In this document: positions 1-8,685 of the stretch, in pieces
How the letters are laid out: each line of letters starts with the position of its first letter
Position numbering within the stretch: the first letter of the stretch is position 1
Source of the DNA: Saccharibacillus nicotianae
GTDB taxonomy: Bacteria > Bacillota > Bacilli > Paenibacillales > Paenibacillaceae
Direction: 5' to 3'
NCBI RefSeq assembly: GCF_042681745.1
Contig: NZ_JBHUGF010000011.1
Location: forward strand, 372,001 to 436,000
DNA length: 64,000 nt
Program-made: the position numbers and the translations under genes
Notes under the pieces: model-generated
The model's input: only the letters and a program-made list of their open reading frames with translations
Told to the model about the DNA's origin: nothing
Database searches by the model: none

Positions 1-26
1 GTACTCATAGGGTATTTAATATCTGT

Positions 27-689
27 TCAATCAGCCAACCGCTTGCTCAAATGCTTGCGAAGTGATTCGGTAAGCGCAGGTTCTGCTAATAATTGGCGCA
101 AAGCCGGTGTGTCGCCACGTTCATCATACAAAATCCGATTACATGCAGCGATTGTACTTCCATTACCTTCCTGACGGATCATTTCAAATTCATCCCCTGC
201 TTGCACGACTCCATCTTCCAATACCCGAAAATAAAATCCAGAATATCCAGTTTCCCGTACACGCATAATCATTTCTTTACGTTCCAGATGAGCGGATAAT
301 TTAAAACAAGGTTGACGGGGTTGGCTAACCTGTACAACAGCGGTTCCGATCCGGTACACATCTCCGATACATACCACATCTTCAGTCAATCCAGTAACGG
401 TAAAATTTTCGCCAAAAGCGCCTGCTTCAAAAGGACGATCCATTTCTTTTGCCCACCAATCATAATGATCTTGTGAGTAGACACAAGCGGCTTTGTCCGG
501 CCCGCCATGATTTTTGAGATCGCCTTGACCATCGCCCTCGATGCCTTGCGAACTAATGGGTAATGATTTGGTAGAAGGACGTTTGATAAATCCGGTATAG
601 ACGGATTTGTTATTCCATTCTACATTTACAGGTAATGCTGTGTTTAACGAACATAATTTTGGTAACATAGATGTAGTAGGGTTTACCAT
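27..689 (-). CDS. MOSC domain protein (YiiM-like)
   Basis: A 220-residue protein with a MOSC-type beta-barrel. MOSC proteins carry or transfer sulfur and bind molybdenum cofactor; YiiM relatives are linked to detoxification of N-hydroxylated bases. Visible signatures are GIEGDGQGDLKNHGG (about residues 49-63), GAFGENF (90-96) and QPRQPC, whose Cys128 is at the position of the conserved MOSC cysteine. No signal peptide or membrane segment, so it should be cytoplasmic. I chose the ATG at 689 because GGAGG lies 8 nt upstream; a longer frame reaches 746 but lacks such a site. It is divergent from the TPM-domain gene. The family is clear, the substrate is not. Confidence 0.85.
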   Translation of the reverse strand: MVNPTTSMLPKLCSLNTALPVNVEWNNKSVYTGFIKRPSTKSLPISSQGIEGDGQGDLKNHGGPDKAACVYSQDHYDWWAKEMDRPFEAGAFGENFTVTGLTEDVVCIGDVYRIGTAVVQVSQPRQPCFKLSAHLERKEMIMRVRETGYSGFYFRVLEDGVVQAGDEFEMIRQEGNGSTIAACNRILYDERGDTPALRQLLAEPALTESLRKHLSKRLAD

Positions 690-837
690 AAGATCATTTC
701 CTCCAGATTGAATTAAGATTACAAATATTGTTATAAGTTCTATCATAATATAAGCCTATTTATTAAAACATCTTTTTCACCAAAATATCCTTTTTGTTAA
801 AGGCGCCCTGTGGAGCAGGGAAGAAAGGAAATGATCG

Positions 838-3234
838 ATGAACATAGACAAACGCACACTCAAAATATGGCTTCCACTATTGTTCGTATGCTGGTTGATC
901 TCGCAAAGTATGACAGGGATAGTGTATAGTGCACAGCAACAAGGATTTGTACGGGATGACGCAGGGCTATTCAGCAGTAGTGAGATTGACAAGCTTAATA
1001 CAGAGCTAAGCGGACAAGAGTACCAGATGTATGTGAATACAGCTACAGGCATGGATGAAGCGCAGGGATTAGCGTATGCGAATCAGATTTATGATCGTTC
1101 CAATTTGGGCAAAAACGATATTGTACTTGTTATTACAACCAATCCGAATTATGTCCATCTGGTATTTCAAAATGCAGTGCTTGCTAACAAAATTGCAAAT
1201 AGCAATGAGCGTACTGTACAAGGAGTAACTGATAACGAATTTGTCCCTTCAGCACAGGATGGCGATATTGTAGGCGGTGTGCTGGCAGTCAATAAATATA
1301 TCAATCATGTGCCATTAACGACTGTTATTTCACAAAAGTTAGCACAAGTTGGTCTGAACTGGGGGTCGGCGATTGCCTTATTGATCGGTGGAATCGCTCT
1401 GATCTGGCTGGTCATATGGTTGATTATTCGACTGAACCGGGTGGGTAAGCTTCGTGCTCGTCGTCAGCAGATACAAGTACAGCATGATCAGATTGCGACC
1501 TCACTGAATAGCTTGATTGTATCTGATCTGTTCAAAGAATTAGAAATGGGATTTGTCACCGGACAAACCAAAGAAATGATTGAGCAATTGCAAGCACAAT
1601 TGATGCAAGAACATGCGCGTATTGCTACTTCTCAGCAACAAATAGATGCTGTGACTATCTCCATAGGCACTGTCAAAAAGTCGGCTACCGATCTCGAACA
1701 TATCGAACAACAGCAGACACAGTGGGCGACTGATATGGCAAATGTACAACAACATCATCAAGAAATTGACGAGTTATCACGTACAGTACGTGGCATAGTG
1801 GAAGCGTCCAAAGTAAATCTGGAACAAGTCAAACAAACTGTTACGAATTTGGAAAAGCAATACCAGTATCCACTGACAGCGATGAAAGATCGAATCGCTA
1901 CGATTGAGCATATTTTGCAAGAAGCTGATCAACTGGATGAATTTGATTTTATCAAAGCCAAAGAACCGGCTGAACGTGCAGATCAATGGTTAGATGTTCT
2001 ATTGGAAGATATTCGTCTATATGGAGAATGGGTACAGCGCAGTCAAAGGTATACCGCTGAGATCGACAATACCGAACAAGAATTACGTCCGGTTGTCGAA
2101 CGGGAAAAGCTTAAATTAACTGTCGACGATCCTTTCCGTATATTAGAACATGCACGAGCAGAAGAGATCAGGCTGACTCAATTGCTGGCGGGTGGGAACG
2201 TAGAATTGATCCGTCAAAGTATGACTATAATCGAGCAAGATATTGCAGAAGCTCGTCAGGTAGTCAGTGATCTGATTCGTTTCCGGGATGAGTCCAACAA
2301 GACATTGGCAATGGCGCAACAGCAAATGACAGATTTTCGCAATATGCCTGAAGTATACAATCAAGAAGTGAGTCGTCTGCAAGCAGAGTATGCGAGCGTT
2401 CATATTCAAGAACAAGGGGCACGTTATCAAGAAATTCAGAAAAGACAGGGCGAAGTGAATATACTGACTCCGCAAATTGTGAATGCACTACATGATCAGA
2501 TACAACAGTATCGTCAAGCCAATACGTGGAGTGAACAAGTAAGAGAGTCTTTATCTCGTATGGAGCAATTACGTACCGAGATTACAAGTTACAAAGACCT
2601 GTTAGACAATCAGAAGCAAAGTGAACAGCAACGATTACTCCATCTACAAGAAGACTACCAGCGTGCAAATAACCAGCAAGTGGCAATTAGCGTTCATCCT
2701 GACGATACACAACAAGTGCAAGCGATAAGTTATGACGCTCTGGAACAAGCAGAGCAGATGATTAGCGGAAGTTTGCTCAATATGTTGAAAGTAAAAGAAG
2801 CAGTAGATCATGCGGCAAGCGCTACAAAGAGTTTTGTAGAACGTGTAGAAGAACTGACCAGACAACGTCAAGAAGCTGTGGAAGCGATCGAAGGACTACT
2901 GCAAGAACACCGGAATTTGTCGGCTCGTTATTTTACAACAGCAATCACTACGCATGTTCCGATGCTTCATCGACTGATCGAAGAGTTACAGCAACTGGTT
3001 AGTCAGGGTTATTTTGTACAAGCACAGCAACAAGCGCAGGAAGGCGAAAGTATATTGCAATTGATTGCTCTCGAATACAAAGCTATCTATGATCAGGAGC
3101 AAGAGCGCAAGCGTCGTCAACGTTCATCAGGCGGAGGTTCAGGAGGTTCATCATCCGGTGGAGGAAGTCGCTCATCTAGCAGTTCCAGTTGGAGTGGAAG
3201 CAGTAGCCGTTCATCCGGTTCATCGAAATGGTAA
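838..3234 (+). CDS. TPM-domain membrane protein with long coiled coil
   Basis: A 798-residue protein. Order: N-terminal signal/anchor (residues about 8-32), TPM domain (about 36-165, starting FVRDDAGLFS), one transmembrane helix (about 176-198), then roughly 560 residues of Gln/Glu/Leu-rich helix predicted to be coiled coil, and a Gly/Ser-rich tail (about 765-798) ending in Lys-Trp. TPM domains occur in membrane proteins such as YgcG and in plant photosystem II repair factors. The layout puts TPM outside and the coiled coil inside the cell. Tails of Gly and Ser are usual in YgcG-type proteins, but the coiled-coil length is unusual. An AGAAAGGA site precedes the ATG. It appears monocistronic. 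Role unknown; perhaps envelope scaffolding. Confidence 0.8.
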   Translation: MNIDKRTLKIWLPLLFVCWLISQSMTGIVYSAQQQGFVRDDAGLFSSSEIDKLNTELSGQEYQMYVNTATGMDEAQGLAYANQIYDRSNLGKNDIVLVITTNPNYVHLVFQNAVLANKIANSNERTVQGVTDNEFVPSAQDGDIVGGVLAVNKYINHVPLTTVISQKLAQVGLNWGSAIALLIGGIALIWLVIWLIIRLNRVGKLRARRQQIQVQHDQIATSLNSLIVSDLFKELEMGFVTGQTKEMIEQLQAQLMQEHARIATSQQQIDAVTISIGTVKKSATDLEHIEQQQTQWATDMANVQQHHQEIDELSRTVRGIVEASKVNLEQVKQTVTNLEKQYQYPLTAMKDRIATIEHILQEADQLDEFDFIKAKEPAERADQWLDVLLEDIRLYGEWVQRSQRYTAEIDNTEQELRPVVEREKLKLTVDDPFRILEHARAEEIRLTQLLAGGNVELIRQSMTIIEQDIAEARQVVSDLIRFRDESNKTLAMAQQQMTDFRNMPEVYNQEVSRLQAEYASVHIQEQGARYQEIQKRQGEVNILTPQIVNALHDQIQQYRQANTWSEQVRESLSRMEQLRTEITSYKDLLDNQKQSEQQRLLHLQEDYQRANNQQVAISVHPDDTQQVQAISYDALEQAEQMISGSLLNMLKVKEAVDHAASATKSFVERVEELTRQRQEAVEAIEGLLQEHRNLSARYFTTAITTHVPMLHRLIEELQQLVSQGYFVQAQQQAQEGESILQLIALEYKAIYDQEQERKRRQRSSGGGSGGSSSGGGSRSSSSSSWSGSSSRSSGSSKW

Positions 3235-3274
3235 ATGATTTGCTGATTTATTGTATATTTTCTGAAAGCTATAT

Positions 3275-3304
3275 TTGCAAACACGTCATTGAGAAGACTA
3301 TGAT
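3275..3304 (+). promoter_or_regulatory. Probable sigma-A promoter of the thioesterase gene
   Basis: TTGCAA (3275-3280) and TATGAT (3299-3304) are separated by 18 nt, about 50 nt upstream of the thioesterase ATG. Match by eye only. Confidence 0.45.
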
Positions 3305-3357
3305 AAGAATAGCTAGCAAGTCTAAAGACGATTGTATCAATATAGGGAGGTAGAACA

Positions 3358-3927
3358 ATGGATCAGCACTCTTCAGATCAACCGGGACAACCAGCATCAT
3401 CCAAACCGCTACCCGTCGAAAGTAAATATGTTAGAGAAACACGTTGCTTCAAAACATCCCGCGTGTTCCCGACCGATGTTAACAATCACAATACCTTATT
3501 TGGTGGTAAATTGATGTCCTATATCGATGATATCGCTTCGATTACTGCGTCCAAATTATGTCGTGTCGATACAGTTACAGCTTCTACAGACTCTGTCGAT
3601 TTTCTATATCCGATCAATCCGACCGATTCGGTGACACTGGAATCGTTTGTCACATGGACAGGTCGTAGTTCGATGGAGATTTTTGTGAAAGTCATACGCG
3701 AAGACCTCAAAACAGGAGAAAAACGTATTGCAGCAACTGCCTTTCTTACCTTCGTAGCGATTGGTGAAGACAATCATAAAGTCCAAGTACCGACAGTCAT
3801 TCCAGAAACCGAAGAAGAAAAGAAATTGCACGAAACCGCTCCTTCACGAGCAGCGATGCGTCGTCAGCGCAGAGAAGAAAGTAAAGAATTTGCTGACTAT
3901 TTAACCACTGAATATCCCTGGGAATAA
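3358..3927 (+). CDS. Acyl-CoA thioesterase, hotdog fold (YkhA family)
   Basis: A 189-residue protein that should hydrolyse acyl-CoA to free acid and CoA in the cytoplasm. The hotdog signature HNTLFGGKLMSYIDDIA (about residues 43-59) has the HNT-LFGG active-site helix of YkhA/BACH-type thioesterases; the following strands (SVDFLYP, SMEIFVKV, AFLTFVAI) fit the fold. The N-terminal 25 residues and the charged C-terminus are less conserved. AGGGAGG lies 6 nt before the ATG. A separate promoter precedes it and a strong terminator follows, so it is probably transcribed alone. Preferred chain length cannot be read from sequence. Confidence 0.9.
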   Translation: MDQHSSDQPGQPASSKPLPVESKYVRETRCFKTSRVFPTDVNNHNTLFGGKLMSYIDDIASITASKLCRVDTVTASTDSVDFLYPINPTDSVTLESFVTWTGRSSMEIFVKVIREDLKTGEKRIAATAFLTFVAIGEDNHKVQVPTVIPETEEEKKLHETAPSRAAMRRQRREESKEFADYLTTEYPWE

Positions 3928-3932
3928 CAATA

Positions 3933-3980
3933 AAAGCATGTATACTCTATCTGAATTAGAGCATACATGCTTTTTATTTT
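3933..3980 (+). terminator. Rho-independent terminator after the thioesterase gene
   Basis: A 17-bp stem with one mismatch (AAAGCATGTATACTCTA against TAGAGCATACATGCTTT), 7-nt loop, then T5ATTTT. It may also serve the convergent small gene. Confidence 0.9.
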
Positions 3981-4004
3981 ATGCCATCAATATCAACGGC
4001 TATA

Positions 4005-4229
4005 CTACTCTTTCTGCTCGGTCTTGCGAGCTTTCCAGCGCCACATCATTTCTCCGAACAAATATCCGCACAACAAAAACAAAGGAACCGTATCTGTGAT
4101 TTCTTCGAGAATACTATGAAAAGTCAGTACAAAACGATGATCTATATAATGCATGGCGATCATGCCGAGAGATGTTGTCCCACCGTAGCCTAATACACCT
4201 TCGCTCCATATAAATTGATACTTACTCAT
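4005..4229 (-). CDS. Small hypothetical membrane protein
   Basis: A 74-residue protein I do not recognise. It has a hydrophobic segment near the C-terminus (about residues 49-60, including VPLFLLCGYLF), followed by a Trp-Arg-Lys-rich charged tail, suggesting a single-pass or peripheral membrane protein. Two adjacent ATGs (4232, 4229) follow GGAGG; the second has better spacing (5 nt). It converges on the thioesterase gene and shares its terminator region. Confidence 0.55.
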   Translation of the reverse strand: MSKYQFIWSEGVLGYGGTTSLGMIAMHYIDHRFVLTFHSILEEITDTVPLFLLCGYLFGEMMWRWKARKTEQKE

Positions 4230-4447
4230 CATGACCTCCACATTAGTAACGGTATTAAAATCAATGTACGACAATACCTACATCTATCCGAACATGACAA
4301 CTATTTCTAAATAATAGCGCATTCATAAAAGAGTCGCAAGACTATTCCTGCATAATTGGAAAATAAATACAATCGGAAGAATATCATATCTACTTGTAAT
4401 GCTATCCCAGTTGCATATTTACATGCCGTCAGAGTAATTTCTACGCT

Positions 4448-4951
4448 TTACAAAGGGAGCAAGTCTTGTCTTTTGGCGATATGTTCACAATCTTTGCAGA
4501 CTCCGACTAATCCACCATTATCATTAGCATAAAAAGTGAGATGTTTGACCTCTTTTTTGCAATACGAGCATTTTTGAAGGCGTCCACTGGAAAAAGATTG
4601 GACTTGCTTGGGTTGATGTAAATTGCGAACAGTTGCTAATTTGGGAGGGGTAGATACCGGTGGTACCGTTGTATCTTTGAGTTGAATATCAGCAGAGTTA
4701 GCAGCGTATTTTTGTTCAGATGTTAGATGTTTACGTTCACGAAAAGCAGATAAATCTACGATATTGGGGTTGGAATTGGACGTTGGGTGCTCTTGTGTTG
4801 TGTGATCTGGTTGAGATTCTTGAACAGGCAATATAGGATCTGCCGGATGGATCGTTACCTTTTTGAGAGGGAACACAATCCAGAGAACAACAGCAACAGC
4901 AACCATGGCTACTACAATAATACTGGTCAAAATAATCGATCCTGGTTGCAT
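4448..4951 (-). CDS. Membrane-anchored protein with C-terminal zinc-ribbon-like motif
   Basis: A 167-residue protein: one N-terminal transmembrane helix (about residues 5-28), a low-complexity polar linker (about 35-120) and a C-terminal module with two CxxC pairs (CSYCKKEV and VCKDC) spaced like a zinc ribbon. Type II topology would put the Cys pairs on one side of the membrane; which side is not certain. The ATG at 4951 is preferred because AAAGGA lies 7 nt upstream; alternative in-frame ATGs are at 4957 and 4975. No recognised family and no informative neighbours. Confidence 0.65.
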   Translation of the reverse strand: MQPGSIILTSIIVVAMVAVAVVLWIVFPLKKVTIHPADPILPVQESQPDHTTQEHPTSNSNPNIVDLSAFRERKHLTSEQKYAANSADIQLKDTTVPPVSTPPKLATVRNLHQPKQVQSFSSGRLQKCSYCKKEVKHLTFYANDNGGLVGVCKDCEHIAKRQDLLPL

Positions 4952-5173
4952 AGACATTTCCTTTCTTTTACACATATTTAGTAAGAAAAAAACAAATAAT
5001 TACAAAGCGATTCCCTTTTAATTCCTATCTATCCCTTTTTTGTTACATTTAGTTTTGCTATAATTCGTGTCATAGGTAGAACGGTGCCTGTGTCTGGCAT
5101 CAACACCGCGATATCTTACATATTACATGATGGTCGTAGAAAGTATAACTGCCACACGAGAGGAATGAAGATT

Positions 5174-6448
5174 GTGAAAAAGAAATTTAGAAGTTGGATG
5201 TCATTATGTCTAATCGCTACATTATGCGTATCTCTACTCAGTGCATGTGGTTCAGACGCCAAAGATAATGAGGCAAAAGATGGCAAAGTCACCTTGAAAT
5301 TCTGGACGATTGCTCTTCAACCTACGTTCAATGATTATTTTAATGGCTTAATATCAGAATACCAAAAAAGTCATCCCGGGGTAACTGTAGAATGGAGCGA
5401 TTATCCATATGATGCTATTTCCAATAAGTTATTAACCGGAATCGCGAGTGGTAATGTACCTGATGTAGTGAATTTAAATACAGAATTTGCTAATCAAATG
5501 GCTTCGAAAGGCGCACTTGCTGATCTAGGACAATGGATGAGCGCTGATGAGAAAAAATCATATTTTGATGGTATTTTTAATTCGACTGTTTTTGATAACA
5601 AAGCTTATGCTTTACCGTGGTATACCGGAACAGAAGTGTTATTTATGAACACTCGTCTGGTAAAACAAGCAGGGCTTGATCCCAAAAATCCGCCGAAAAC
5701 GCGTGATGAGCTAAATGAATGGTCTCGTCAGATCAAAGCCAAAACAGGAGCGACTGGTTATGCGACTACGTTTGCAGCGAGAATGTTCCCGGTTGAAGGT
5801 ATCTCGATCTTGAATGAAGACAAAACCGCAGCAGCGTTTAATACGCCAGCTACACTAGCTTTAATTCAGAAAATGCAAGGATTGATCCAAGAAGGTGTAC
5901 TGGTGAAAGAAGATGCTAACTTTGATAAGCAGATTCAATACTATTCCAGTGAACAGACAGCTTTTGAAATTGCAGGTCCTACTTTTATTAATTTTATCAA
6001 AACATCTGCACCAGATGTATATAAAAATACGATTGCTGTTCCGCTACCTACAGGCAAAGCCGATGTGCGTTTGTCGAATACGATGAATGTTGTTGTACCT
6101 TTAAAATCAGCGAATGCCGAACAAGCGGCTGAATTTGCGAAATTTTTGACCAATGCAACCAATCAGACCGCATTTGCCAAAGCAGCAAATACATTACCAA
6201 GTACCAAAGAATCGATTAAAGATCCTTTCTTCACTCAAAATGATGGCACACTGGAATCTGAAGCCAAAGTCGTATCTGCCGAAAGTTTGGATAAAGCAGT
6301 CGATTATATGGTAGGTGTACCGAATGCAGGGGATGTGAACTCAGCGATTGCCCGTCAATTGCAAGAAATCTTTATGAATGGGAAAGACCCTCAACAAGGA
6401 TTGACAGAAGCTGAACAAGAAGTAAACCAAATTCTGTCGCAAAACTAA
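5174..6448 (+). CDS. Sugar ABC transporter substrate-binding lipoprotein
   Basis: A 424-residue extracellular solute-binding protein, family 1 (MalE/UgpB type). It has a lipoprotein signal with lipobox LLSAC, followed by an acidic linker and the fold start KVTLKFWTIALQP. It binds a carbohydrate or related solute outside the membrane and hands it to the two permeases downstream. I prefer the GTG at 5174, 9 nt from AGAGGA; the ATG at 5165 directly abuts the ribosome binding site. First gene of an operon with no ATPase gene, so a shared MsmX-type ATPase elsewhere is likely. No CcpA-type site was seen. Substrate unknown. Confidence 0.9.
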   Translation: MKKKFRSWMSLCLIATLCVSLLSACGSDAKDNEAKDGKVTLKFWTIALQPTFNDYFNGLISEYQKSHPGVTVEWSDYPYDAISNKLLTGIASGNVPDVVNLNTEFANQMASKGALADLGQWMSADEKKSYFDGIFNSTVFDNKAYALPWYTGTEVLFMNTRLVKQAGLDPKNPPKTRDELNEWSRQIKAKTGATGYATTFAARMFPVEGISILNEDKTAAAFNTPATLALIQKMQGLIQEGVLVKEDANFDKQIQYYSSEQTAFEIAGPTFINFIKTSAPDVYKNTIAVPLPTGKADVRLSNTMNVVVPLKSANAEQAAEFAKFLTNATNQTAFAKAANTLPSTKESIKDPFFTQNDGTLESEAKVVSAESLDKAVDYMVGVPNAGDVNSAIARQLQEIFMNGKDPQQGLTEAEQEVNQILSQN

Positions 6449-6511
6449 GGGGCTCTGCAAACAGATCAGCAACCTAACCAAAGAAAGACCCTTTGAAGGC
6501 GGTGGACGAAC

Positions 6512-7399
6512 ATGAAGAAATGGATAAGAACAGAAACATTTGCCGCATGGGCATTTATGGCTCCTGGACTGCTAATTGTCGCTGTATTCGTGTTATGGCC
6601 AATTGTATACGGACTTCCATTATCGTTAACCGATTATTCGGTGATTGGAGAAACGCACTATGTCGGTCTAGACAATTATGTAACAGCTTTTCAAGATAAA
6701 AGCTTTTTGGCGTCGTTATGGAATTCGATGGTCTATGTGTTGATTGTACCGATTATTCAGATTATTTCGATATTAATGGCGATTCTGGTAAATAGCCGAA
6801 TCCCATTAATCAAAGCTTTTCGCGCCGCTTACTATATCCCGGTCGTCACCTCTATGGTGGCGGTCGCGCTGATGTGGAGCTGGTTGTTCAGCAGTAATGG
6901 TGTGATCAACTATGCCTTGATTCAATTAGGTGTGATTCAAGAGCAGGTCGGCTGGCTGTCCAGTAGTAACACAGCATTGTATGTGATTATGTTTATTACG
7001 ATGTGGAAAGGGCTTGGCTATTATATGATGCTGTATCTGGCTGGACTTCAATCGATTCCAACCGATCTCTATGAAGCATCTATGATTGATGGAGCAAGTC
7101 GCTGGCAGACTATTTACCGGATTACGATCCCTTTACTGCGTCCGCATATTTTATTTTGTACATTAATCTCGTTAATGGGGGCTATTCGTGTATTTGATGA
7201 AGTATTTGTATTAACCAATGGTAAAGGTGGGCCGGGTACAGCAACACTCACATCCAGTCTATATATTTATCAAAAAGGATTGGTACAATTTAACTTTGGT
7301 TACGCATCAGCACTCGGTCTGATCGTAAGTGTGATCGTCGGCATTTTGAGTATACTGGTGTTCCGTCTGAACAAGAAAGGCGGTGTGCAAACGTACTGA
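6512..7399 (+). CDS. Sugar ABC transporter permease (MalF/UgpA type)
   Basis: A 295-residue integral membrane protein with six predicted helices. The EAA loop that docks the ATPase is visible as EASMIDGASRWQTIYRITIPLLRP (given here as the stretch at about residues 190-213, key residues E-A-DGA-G/S-P). With the downstream permease it forms the channel of the importer. It follows the binding-protein gene by 63 nt and overlaps the next gene by one base (TGATG), so translation is probably coupled. GGCGGTGG precedes the ATG. Confidence 0.9.
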   Translation: MKKWIRTETFAAWAFMAPGLLIVAVFVLWPIVYGLPLSLTDYSVIGETHYVGLDNYVTAFQDKSFLASLWNSMVYVLIVPIIQIISILMAILVNSRIPLIKAFRAAYYIPVVTSMVAVALMWSWLFSSNGVINYALIQLGVIQEQVGWLSSSNTALYVIMFITMWKGLGYYMMLYLAGLQSIPTDLYEASMIDGASRWQTIYRITIPLLRPHILFCTLISLMGAIRVFDEVFVLTNGKGGPGTATLTSSLYIYQKGLVQFNFGYASALGLIVSVIVGILSILVFRLNKKGGVQTY

Positions 7400-8280
7400 T
7401 GAACAATCCAACGATAAATACCAAACCCAATTACAAAACACCCAGTCCACAAGCACGTAAATGGAAAAAAGGATTGCGGTATACGATTACGTATATTTTG
7501 CTGATTGCTTTAGCTTTTTTTATGACCGGCCCTTTTCTATGGTTGCTCAGTGTATCGCTGATGCCAGGGCGCAATGTATTTTCCAATCCACCTGCTATTT
7601 TCCCGACATTTATTAATTTCAGCAATTATGCGCAAGTGTGGAACTTTATGAATTTTCCAAAATACATTATGAATACTGTGATTATTACAGTGATGGGTGT
7701 AGTTTTTAATATTATTTTGTCCTGTATGACTGCTTATCCGTTAGCTGTATTTCGTTTTAAAGGAAGAGATGTAGTCTTTACAATGCTGATTGCTACAATG
7801 ATTATTCCATCATCTACAGCAATGATCGTGCATTACTTAACCATTCAATGGATGAATCTAGGCAATACGTATCTAGGTGTAGTCTTACCTGCGGCAGTAT
7901 CGGTATTTAATATTTTCTTGATGCGCCAGACGTTCTTAACGATTCCCGGCGAAATTCGCGATTCCGGTAAAATGGACGGCGCATCCGAATTACGCATCTG
8001 GTGGCAACTGGTATTACCACTTGTCAAACCGGGGATTGCAGTCATCATGCTACTTGAAGTAATGGCATTCTGGAACAATTTCCTGTGGCCAATCGTTGTG
8101 CTAGATGATCCCGAAAAATACCCATTAGCATCTGCACTCACGTATCTTAACGGACAATTTTCCTACAACTTCGGCTGGATCGCCGCCGGAACGATCATTT
8201 CCGTTATTCCCATCATCGTCGTTTTCCTGTTCACCCAACGCTACTACATGGAAGGCTTGGCAGGAGCCGTCAAAGGATAA
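7399..8280 (+). CDS. Sugar ABC transporter permease (MalG/UgpE type)
   Basis: A 293-residue permease with six predicted helices and the EAA-like loop at about residues 191-215 (key residues D-G-K-MDGASE...LPLVKP). The hydrophilic N-terminal 25 residues lie in the cytoplasm. It is the partner of the preceding permease, from which it is read by a one-base start-stop overlap. It closes the ABC operon; the next coding region begins about 405 nt downstream. Confidence 0.9.
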   Translation: MNNPTINTKPNYKTPSPQARKWKKGLRYTITYILLIALAFFMTGPFLWLLSVSLMPGRNVFSNPPAIFPTFINFSNYAQVWNFMNFPKYIMNTVIITVMGVVFNIILSCMTAYPLAVFRFKGRDVVFTMLIATMIIPSSTAMIVHYLTIQWMNLGNTYLGVVLPAAVSVFNIFLMRQTFLTIPGEIRDSGKMDGASELRIWWQLVLPLVKPGIAVIMLLEVMAFWNNFLWPIVVLDDPEKYPLASALTYLNGQFSYNFGWIAAGTIISVIPIIVVFLFTQRYYMEGLAGAVKG

Positions 8281-8533
8281 CAGAAGCAATACGCATTATA
8301 ACCCGTCCCACATTTCGGGCAGGACTTTACAAAAAAGTATTAAAAATTTCCAACTACCACTTTCTTACTACCATATTCACAACAAGCTTTTCCCATAAAC
8401 AATTCTCTATCTCTTTTCTTTTACACGTTTACAACAAGTATTGCTTAAAACAAAATAGCATTACCTTTACAGCGAGCAGTTGATCTTTTACTGCCCCACC
8501 AAATAGAAAATTGCCGAGCTTACTCTGAGCGAA

Positions 8534-8651
8534 GGGAACGATATCATGCTGAAAGAGCGAAGCGCTCGCCTTTAAGGTTGGATATCGACTGCTTAGCAGT
8601 CAAATCAAGATATCCAATCTTACCAGCGACGACAAGCAAGATATCGTTCCC
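8534..8651. repeat. Nested palindromic element (three hairpins in a 12-bp frame)
   Basis: The 405-nt gap 8281-8685 holds this element and otherwise nothing I can assign. A perfect 12-bp inverted repeat (GGGAACGATATC at 8534-8545, GATATCGTTCCC at 8640-8651) encloses a small hairpin GAGCG-AAG-CGCTC (8555-8567) and a larger one: 8574-8586 pairs with 8609-8621 (13 bp, one wobble), extended by GACTGC-TTA-GCAGTC (8587-8601) with a 7-nt bulge. It could be a structured leader of the DUF4127 mRNA or a small mobile palindromic repeat. No second copy was seen in this window. Confidence 0.7.
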
Positions 8652-8685
8652 AAAGCGGTGTAACCTCAAAGGAGTCATATTCCCA

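Noticed and set aside
93..299. Open frame on the plus strand within the MOSC gene
   Set aside because: It is a shadow of the MOSC gene with no ribosome binding site or family.
8578..8685. N-terminal extension of the DUF4127 frame
   Set aside because: It runs through the nested palindrome; the ATG at 8686 has the ribosome binding site and family start.
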